Shown in pieces: positions 59,312 to 64,000 of a stretch of DNA of 64,000 nucleotides. Position 1 is the first letter of the stretch, and every line of letters starts with the position of its first letter. The stretch spans positions 48,499 through 112,498 of the forward strand of contig MKSW01000027.1 of assembly GCA_001897425.1 (NCBI GenBank). Direction: 5' to 3'. A model generated the notes under the pieces. It searched no databases. It had not been told where the DNA came from and was given only the letters and a program-made list of their open reading frames with translations. The stretch is from Actinobacteria bacterium 69-20. GTDB lineage: Bacteria; Actinomycetota; Actinomycetes; Mycobacteriales; Nakamurellaceae. The translations under genes and the position numbers were made by a program.

Positions 59312-59491
59312 CTGGTGCGCAACGGTTCCCGACAATGACACGTGCCGACCGCCGCGTCGACTCCTGCGTCGGCGCCCTCGCTCAATGACGCGCACATGGC
59401 CTGCACCGCTTCGTAGGGCGGCGTTCGCACGTGGCTGTGGATGCCGAGGCGATAACTCGCCTGTCGAACTGTGGTGCGCGCGGCGCGCGGC

Positions 59492-59752
59492 CTACGCAGT
59501 GTGTTCGAGTTGTTCCAGTAGCAGCGAACGGGCAAGTGCGGAGACGGGAAGGTGCTTCGCTTCCGCCGCCCGCTCGATGGTGTCGTATTCGGATTGGCGC
59601 AGTCGCAGCGTGAGCATGCGGGTGCGGTTCGGCTGGGAGATCACGGCTGCCGCCGGGAACTCCGCCTCGGGATCTTCGTCGGCGGCCTGCTCTGCGGCAT
59701 CAGCGAGGGCGAACAATTCCGCGGCAAGATGTGGGTCGAGTGTCTCGCTCAT
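59492..59752 (-). CDS. RHH-like antitoxin (copy 2 of module)
   Basis: RTRMLTLRLRQSEYDTIERAAEAKHLPVSALARSLLLEQLEH; 4-bp overlap with upstream gene. Confidence 0.75.
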   Translation of the reverse strand: MSETLDPHLAAELFALADAAEQAADEDPEAEFPAAAVISQPNRTRMLTLRLRQSEYDTIERAAEAKHLPVSALARSLLLEQLEHTA

Positions 59753-60075
59753 AGCTGGTTCCTCTCCATATAGACACGTAGCGCTCGCCCCGTCGCCGGC
59801 CACGCCGTCAATCCGTGCAACCTGCCATGAAGGTCGCGGTATGCCAGCACGAGCAGCACCATGCCGCCGGTCGGGCTGTAGCCGATCATGGCCAGCGCCT
59901 TGATCCGCGATGCCCAGTAGGGGTCAACCTCCACCATGCCCTCGTCAGCCACTGCCTCGGCAGTCCACATCGGGTGGATATCGACTGCGCCTGGGTAGCG
60001 CTTCGAGCGAGCAAGATGTTCTATGGCCTGCTCGGACCAGCTTACGTCACGTCCACGAAAATACACGAATGTCAT
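59749..60075 (-). CDS. Putative toxin of unnamed family (copy 2)
   Basis: MTFVYFRGRDVSWSEQAIEHLARSKRYPGAVDIHPMWTAEAVADEGMVEVDPYWASRIKALAMIGYSPTGGMVLLVLAYRDLHGRLHGLTAWPATGRALRVYMERNQL. Confidence 0.65.
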   Translation of the reverse strand: MTFVYFRGRDVSWSEQAIEHLARSKRYPGAVDIHPMWTAEAVADEGMVEVDPYWASRIKALAMIGYSPTGGMVLLVLAYRDLHGRLHGLTAWPATGRALRVYMERNQL

Positions 60076-60082
60076 ACATTCG
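60066..60082. promoter_or_regulatory. Palindrome overlapping start of toxin-like gene
   Basis: CGAATG-TCATA-CATTCG. Confidence 0.45.
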
Positions 60083-60238
60083 GGGTCACGGCGCCAAAGA
60101 GATCGCATGGCGTCTTGTACCGGGTCGAACTGACGCGGGTCCGTGGTTGCGGGGCGCAGCGGCATGACCGCAATCTCGGACGGATGCGCACCGAGCCGCG
60201 CGCGACGCACGACTTCCGCAGCCGTGCCGAGAGCGCGC

Positions 60239-60856
60239 TCATGCCACGGGGTATCCGATTCGCCGGGCGGCGGCGCGGATCGCGCCGGTAAGTCCGGGGT
60301 GGGTGAGCGGCATGGACAGCTGTGGACTTTCCGGGAAGGCGTCGGCGGCGGGGAGGAAGAGCGCTGCCGCGGGGGCGCCCGTCATCGACGAGATGTAGAG
60401 CAGTCCGTCGACGCGAGCAGAGTGCGCGGCGATGGCACGCGCCCAAGCGCGACAAACGTTGTGCGGCCCCGTGTTCAGAGCGTGAGGCGCGCCGTTTCGG
60501 AGGAGCCACGTACCGGTGACATCGAGGAGCCGTAGGGCACGCGTCGGTTGCCAAACGGCGAGGTAAGGCCGGTGAGGTGCTGCCGCCCAGACGGTGCGGG
60601 TGGCTTGGAATACTTCGGCGAGGGCGGTGTCGAAGCTGCCGGCCACGTACATGACAGCCGCGTCGGGGTGGTGGCCGATCGGCGCTGGATGCGGCTCGAA
60701 CCGCGTGGGCAGGGGTCCGTAGTGGCGCAGCCGCCACCAGGGCAGCGCATGGGCACCGACGGTTCCGTGGATCCGCACCATCGGCCCCGTCCAGTCGGTG
60801 AGGTCGGCTTCGGTGATGGTGAGCGAATCGGGTGGGGTGCGCGGCAATTTCACCAT
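60239..60856 (-). CDS. RES domain protein (putative NAD+-targeting toxin)
   Basis: RIHGTVGAHALPWWRLRHYGPLPTRFEPH...VMYVAGSFDTALAEVFQ...DGLLYISSM: R, E and S positions of RES family. Confidence 0.85.
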   Translation of the reverse strand: MVKLPRTPPDSLTITEADLTDWTGPMVRIHGTVGAHALPWWRLRHYGPLPTRFEPHPAPIGHHPDAAVMYVAGSFDTALAEVFQATRTVWAAAPHRPYLAVWQPTRALRLLDVTGTWLLRNGAPHALNTGPHNVCRAWARAIAAHSARVDGLLYISSMTGAPAAALFLPAADAFPESPQLSMPLTHPGLTGAIRAAARRIGYPVA

Positions 60857-60867
60857 GTGCTGCGCAA

Positions 60868-61434
60868 TTACCAGGCGAGCAGCATCGAGATGATGGAGAC
60901 GACCGACCGCGGGTCACCGCCGTCGAGCAGCCATGTCCGCGGGCTGACGGCGTGGCCGTCCACGTAGAGCTCGTCGGTGGGAGACGTCATCACGCGGCCG
61001 ACCAGAGCCCAGCTCACATCGTCGGGCTTGGCGACGATGATCTTGCGCAGGTGGGGGATCGGCCGGCCGGCTTCCATCTGCCAGGCAGGTAGCCGCCAGG
61101 TGCGCCCGACGCGTACGGCGGCGAGTGAGCCGTCGGCGATCGCGCCGCGGACCCGGCTCTCGGACCGATCCAAGGCGTGGGCCATGGCGTCGGTGGTGAG
61201 CATGTCGGCTGTCGCCGCCAGCACGTGCGCGGCCGTGGTCACGACGTCACCGGCCGCGAGCGGTGCATCGAGATCGGCTGGGGCGACGCCGATCGACTGC
61301 AGCACCCCGCGTTCGGCGGCGGTCAGTGCCCGCGGGTCTGCCTGGACGTGCGCAGCAAGCTCGCCGCGCAGCTGATCGGTGAACTCGTCGACCGTCAGCC
61401 CGTACGGCTCCACGAGTTCGGCGAGGGTCAGCAC
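60868..61434 (-). CDS. HTH-containing antitoxin partner of RES toxin
   Basis: MLTTDAMAHALDRSESRVRGAIADGSLAAVRVGRTWRLPAWQ; C-terminal WALVGRVMTSPTDELYVDGHAVSPRTWLLDGGDPRSVVSII; GTG start with GGAGGT. Confidence 0.75.
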   Translation of the reverse strand: MLTLAELVEPYGLTVDEFTDQLRGELAAHVQADPRALTAAERGVLQSIGVAPADLDAPLAAGDVVTTAAHVLAATADMLTTDAMAHALDRSESRVRGAIADGSLAAVRVGRTWRLPAWQMEAGRPIPHLRKIIVAKPDDVSWALVGRVMTSPTDELYVDGHAVSPRTWLLDGGDPRSVVSIISMLLAW

Positions 61435-61455
61435 GCCAATCACCTCCAACGTAGA

Positions 61456-61472
61456 TCCATAGTATAGATGGA
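61456..61472. promoter_or_regulatory. Inverted repeat in RES module promoter
   Basis: TCCAT-AGTATAG-ATGGA upstream of the antitoxin start. Confidence 0.45.
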
Positions 61473-61753
61473 CGCGCACCATTGGCAATGGTCTGCTCAG
61501 GGACGGTCTGGTGGCGCGAACGCGTCACTACCCGGTCTGTGAGGGGCTCGTCTGATGCCCGCGTGGCTCAAGGACGGCCATATCGCGAAGCTTCCGGATA
61601 CCGAGTGATTGACGACGAGCTGGTCGGCGGCGTCCACCGGATGACGGAGGGCGCCGTCGGCTGTGCTGCGCTACAAGGAGCGATCGAACTGCTACTCGAT
61701 AAGTGCCCAAGGACGCGAACGTCACCACGCCCGGAAACCGACGCGCGAACGCG

Positions 61754-61827
61754 TGGGGCCGGTGGGACTCGAACCCACACTGGCACGGACCTAAACCGTG
61801 TGCCTCTGCCAATTGGGCTACGGCCCC
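61754..61827 (-). tRNA. tRNA with UAG anticodon (reads as tRNA-Leu) and short variable loop
   Basis: GGGGCCGTAGCCCAATTGGCAGAGGCACACGGTTTAGGTCCGTGCCAGTGTGGGTTCGAGTCCCACCGGCCCCA; acceptor, anticodon and T stems pair; CCA not encoded. Confidence 0.88.
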
Positions 61828-61954
61828 AGCGCAGCCGGTGATGCGGCGTTACCGCTGTGCCGACTACACGATGCAGATTATCTGATGTGGGTCGCCGGAT
61901 CTCCGACCCGATCCTTGATCGGATCCGTAGCCCGATCCCCAGGACCGACCGACG

Positions 61955-62428
61955 TCACCCAATCCCCAGACCTTCCAGCACCCGCCCGACGTGACCGGTC
62001 GCCTTGACGTTCCGCCAGGCCCGCGTAATTCGGCCGGAGCCGTCGATCGCGAACGTCGAGCGGATCACGCCCTGCACGACCTTCCCGTAGTTCTTCTTCT
62101 CGCCATAAGCGCCGTACGCGCGCAGCACCGCCCGATCGGGGTCGGAGAGCAGCACCACGTCCAGCTTCTCCTTCTCCGCGAAACGGGCGAGCTTCTCGGG
62201 CGGGTCGGGGGAGATGCCGATCACCGTGTGCCCCGCGCTGTCAAACCTTGCGCGCGCTGCCGTGAAGTCGCAGGCCTCGGTGGTGCACCCAGGCGTCATG
62301 GCCGCCGGATAGAAATACACGATCACCGGTCTGCCCGCGAAGTCGGACAGGGAGACGTCGTGACCCGCGGCATCGCTCAGGGTGAACGGTGGGGCCGCGT
62401 CGCCCTCGGCCGGAATGGGAGTGTTCAT
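61955..62428 (-). CDS. bcp: Thioredoxin-dependent thiol peroxidase (peroxiredoxin, Bcp)
   Basis: GDAAPPFTLSDAAGHDVSLSDFAGRPVIVYFYPAAMTPGCTTEACDF. Confidence 0.95.
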   Translation of the reverse strand: MNTPIPAEGDAAPPFTLSDAAGHDVSLSDFAGRPVIVYFYPAAMTPGCTTEACDFTAARARFDSAGHTVIGISPDPPEKLARFAEKEKLDVVLLSDPDRAVLRAYGAYGEKKNYGKVVQGVIRSTFAIDGSGRITRAWRNVKATGHVGRVLEGLGIG

Positions 62429-62491
62429 GGCGTTAGGGTAGAGCCTGTCGCCGTCGCCGCGGCACATGGCCATTACGACCGGGAGGTTTCC

Positions 62492-62713
62492 GTGGTTCGC
62501 GATGCGCAGACGATCCAGGCCGAGATCGAGCGTGCCCGTGACGGTTTGGCCGTGGCGGTCGACGAGCTGACGACGCGCCTCGACCCCAAACGTGCCGTCG
62601 ACGAGGGCAAACGCCGGGCGCAGGCAATCTGGGCGAACCCCAAGGTCAAGCTGGCGGTGGTCGGCGTGGGAGCCCTGGTCGCATTCGTGGTGATCCGCAA
62701 GATCTTTCGGTAG
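62492..62713 (+). CDS. DUF3618 family protein
   Basis: IQAEIERARDGLAVAVDELTTRLDPKRAVDEGKRRAQAIWANPKVKLAVVGVGALVAFVVIRK; GGGAGG before GTG. Confidence 0.9.
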   Translation: MVRDAQTIQAEIERARDGLAVAVDELTTRLDPKRAVDEGKRRAQAIWANPKVKLAVVGVGALVAFVVIRKIFR

Positions 62714-62755
62714 TGCGCGGCCATCACAGCCAAGAGTCGCAATACAGATTCGATG

Positions 62756-62792
62756 TGCGCCATCAGGGAATCGAACCCAGAACCCGCTGATT
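62756..62792 (-). other. 3' part of a tRNA-Lys-like gene (putative att site)
   Basis: Reverse complement AATCAGCGGGTTCTGGGTTCGATTCCCTGATGGCGCA; no matching 5' half present. Confidence 0.65.
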
Positions 62793-62815
62793 CTCTATTG
62801 GCGAACCTTCTGTGA

Positions 62816-63100
62816 CTACCGCCCCCTGCACAAATTCGCTGTCTCCGTGCCTGACCTGCCGATATGTGCGCGGCAGAGTTCCGGGCGACTTCGCACGCAC
62901 GGCTCCCGAGCTTTCCGGTTCAATTCGTGCCGTGGGCGTGTGGCGCTCGTGCCACGGACCGCGGCCAGGTGCTCGCACACGATCGCCAGGTGATTGCGGT
63001 AGGCCTTGACCGGGTTTAGCGAGTCCTTCCGGGATCGCCTCGCGACGAAGAACTGATCGACCAGCCCGACCAGGCCCGCGTCATTTTCGCTGATGCTCAC
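62816..63100 (-). pseudogene. Truncated tyrosine integrase (N-terminal core-binding domain only)
   Basis: LVGLVDQFFVARRSRKDSLNPVKAYRNHLAIVCEHLAAV then unrelated sequence. Confidence 0.7.
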
Positions 63101-63221
63101 GCTATAGACGCCGCCACACCGGGTTTCTCACGCCCGGAGGACACGCCGAAGATGATGGATATGCGCGCATATGCACCGGACTGCGGTACGCATCCCTACT
63201 GGCCGGCCGTCGACCTGGGCC

Positions 63222-63237
63222 ATACCACGGGTGGTAT
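63222..63237. promoter_or_regulatory. Operator palindrome upstream of HigBA-like module
   Basis: ATACCAC-GG-GTGGTAT, perfect 7-bp arms, 10 bp before GTG. Confidence 0.7.
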
Positions 63238-63246
63238 CCTCAGTAG

Positions 63247-63573
63247 GTGTGGACGGTTGTGTACCTCCCGGATGCGGCGACGGAGCGTGACGCGTTGGAC
63301 GCCCGTGAACGGAGCGCCCTGTATAACGCGGTGAACAATCTCCAGGTGCTCGGCCAGGACCTCGGGTATCCGCACAGTAGTGCCGTGCAGGGCACGGACA
63401 GGCTTCGCGAACTCCGCCCGAGAGCGGGTAGGAGCCCGACCCGCGCACTGTATCGACAGGTCGGCGGTCGCTTCGTCATCGCAGCGATCGGTCCCGAGGC
63501 GCTACACGACCGGAAAGGGTTCGTGCGCGCGTGCCGGGCGGCAATCGACCGGCTAGGTGAACTTGAGGAGTGA
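63247..63573 (+). CDS. RelE/HigB-like toxin
   Basis: VVYLPDAATERDALDARERSALYNAVNNLQVLG...LRELRPRAGRSPTRALYRQVGGRFVIAAIGPEALHDRKGF. Confidence 0.85.
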   Translation: MWTVVYLPDAATERDALDARERSALYNAVNNLQVLGQDLGYPHSSAVQGTDRLRELRPRAGRSPTRALYRQVGGRFVIAAIGPEALHDRKGFVRACRAAIDRLGELEE

Positions 63574-63899
63574 CGACGATGGTCAAGATTTCCGAACTAG
63601 AAACCGCCGACGAGATCCACGAGCGTGACCTCGTCGACCCTGGTTACCGGGCCGAATACGAACGCACCCGGTTCGCGAACGACATCGCGATCCGCGTGCT
63701 GCAGTTTCGGACCGAGCACGGGCTAAGCCAGACCGCGTTCGGTCGTCTAGTGGGCATGCGTCAACCGCATGTGGCGCGGCTCGAGGCGGCCGAACACGAA
63801 CCGTCCCTGACAACGCTCATCAGGCTCTCGGCCGCCCTGGGCGTGGATTTCACTGTGGACATCAACGCGTCGGGCGCGCAACTACGCAACACTGCCTGA
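63570..63899 (+). CDS. Xre-family HTH antitoxin (HigA-like)
   Basis: VLQFRTEHGLSQTAFGRLVGMRQPHVARLEAAEHEPSLTTLIRLSAALG. Confidence 0.9.
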   Translation: MTTMVKISELETADEIHERDLVDPGYRAEYERTRFANDIAIRVLQFRTEHGLSQTAFGRLVGMRQPHVARLEAAEHEPSLTTLIRLSAALGVDFTVDINASGAQLRNTA

Positions 63900-64000
63900 C
63901 CCCAGTGCGTAAGCGACCGTTCACCCGCACCGTGCTCGGTGGTGAGCAATGATCGGAACCTGTGGATGGTTTCCGGTGGGGTGACGTCAGTGGGCGCACC

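Noticed and set aside
1-64000. CRISPR array, rRNA operon, intact prophage or intact IS transposase
   Set aside because: No regularly spaced repeats, rRNA-like sequence, phage structural genes or transposase motifs were seen.

Overview
High-GC actinobacterial chromosome segment (about 64 kb). The gene order around the sigma factor (sigA, ppgK, LytR_C/Cei-like, DUF4193, OB-fold, DUF3159, two TrkA proteins, APC permease, TRAM methyltransferase) resembles the mycobacterial sigA-ceoBC neighbourhood. Around this core are: an SF2 helicase and DUF7455 gene; a NitT/TauT-type ABC transporter with a CitA/DcuS-type two-component system, bracketed by ~258-bp direct repeats; a maltodextrin operon; a nucleoside hydrolase plus ECF transporter operon; a DrrAB-like exporter; and a ROK/ABC/GH15-like/GH31 alpha-glucoside operon. 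At least six toxin-antitoxin-like modules are present, along with a peroxiredoxin/DUF3618/tRNA block and a degraded integrase next to a tRNA-Lys 3' fragment. The main candidates for something new are: (1) one continuous ORF fusing a ClC chloride channel with CBS domains to a GH20 hexosaminidase-like region whose catalytic core looks deleted, followed by a PKD-like tail; (2) two diverged copies of an unnamed toxin/RHH-antitoxin-like module, each with a palindrome at its start; (3) a 30-codon mini-ORF, a partial duplicate of the ceoC 5' end, linked by ATGA overlaps on both sides between the two TrkA genes; (4) dispersed intergenic repeats sharing CGTCATACTCG; (5) a collapsed CoxM-like relic and a truncated gene duplicate flanking the ABC/two-component module. 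All calls come from reading the sequence and translations by eye; no database search was run.
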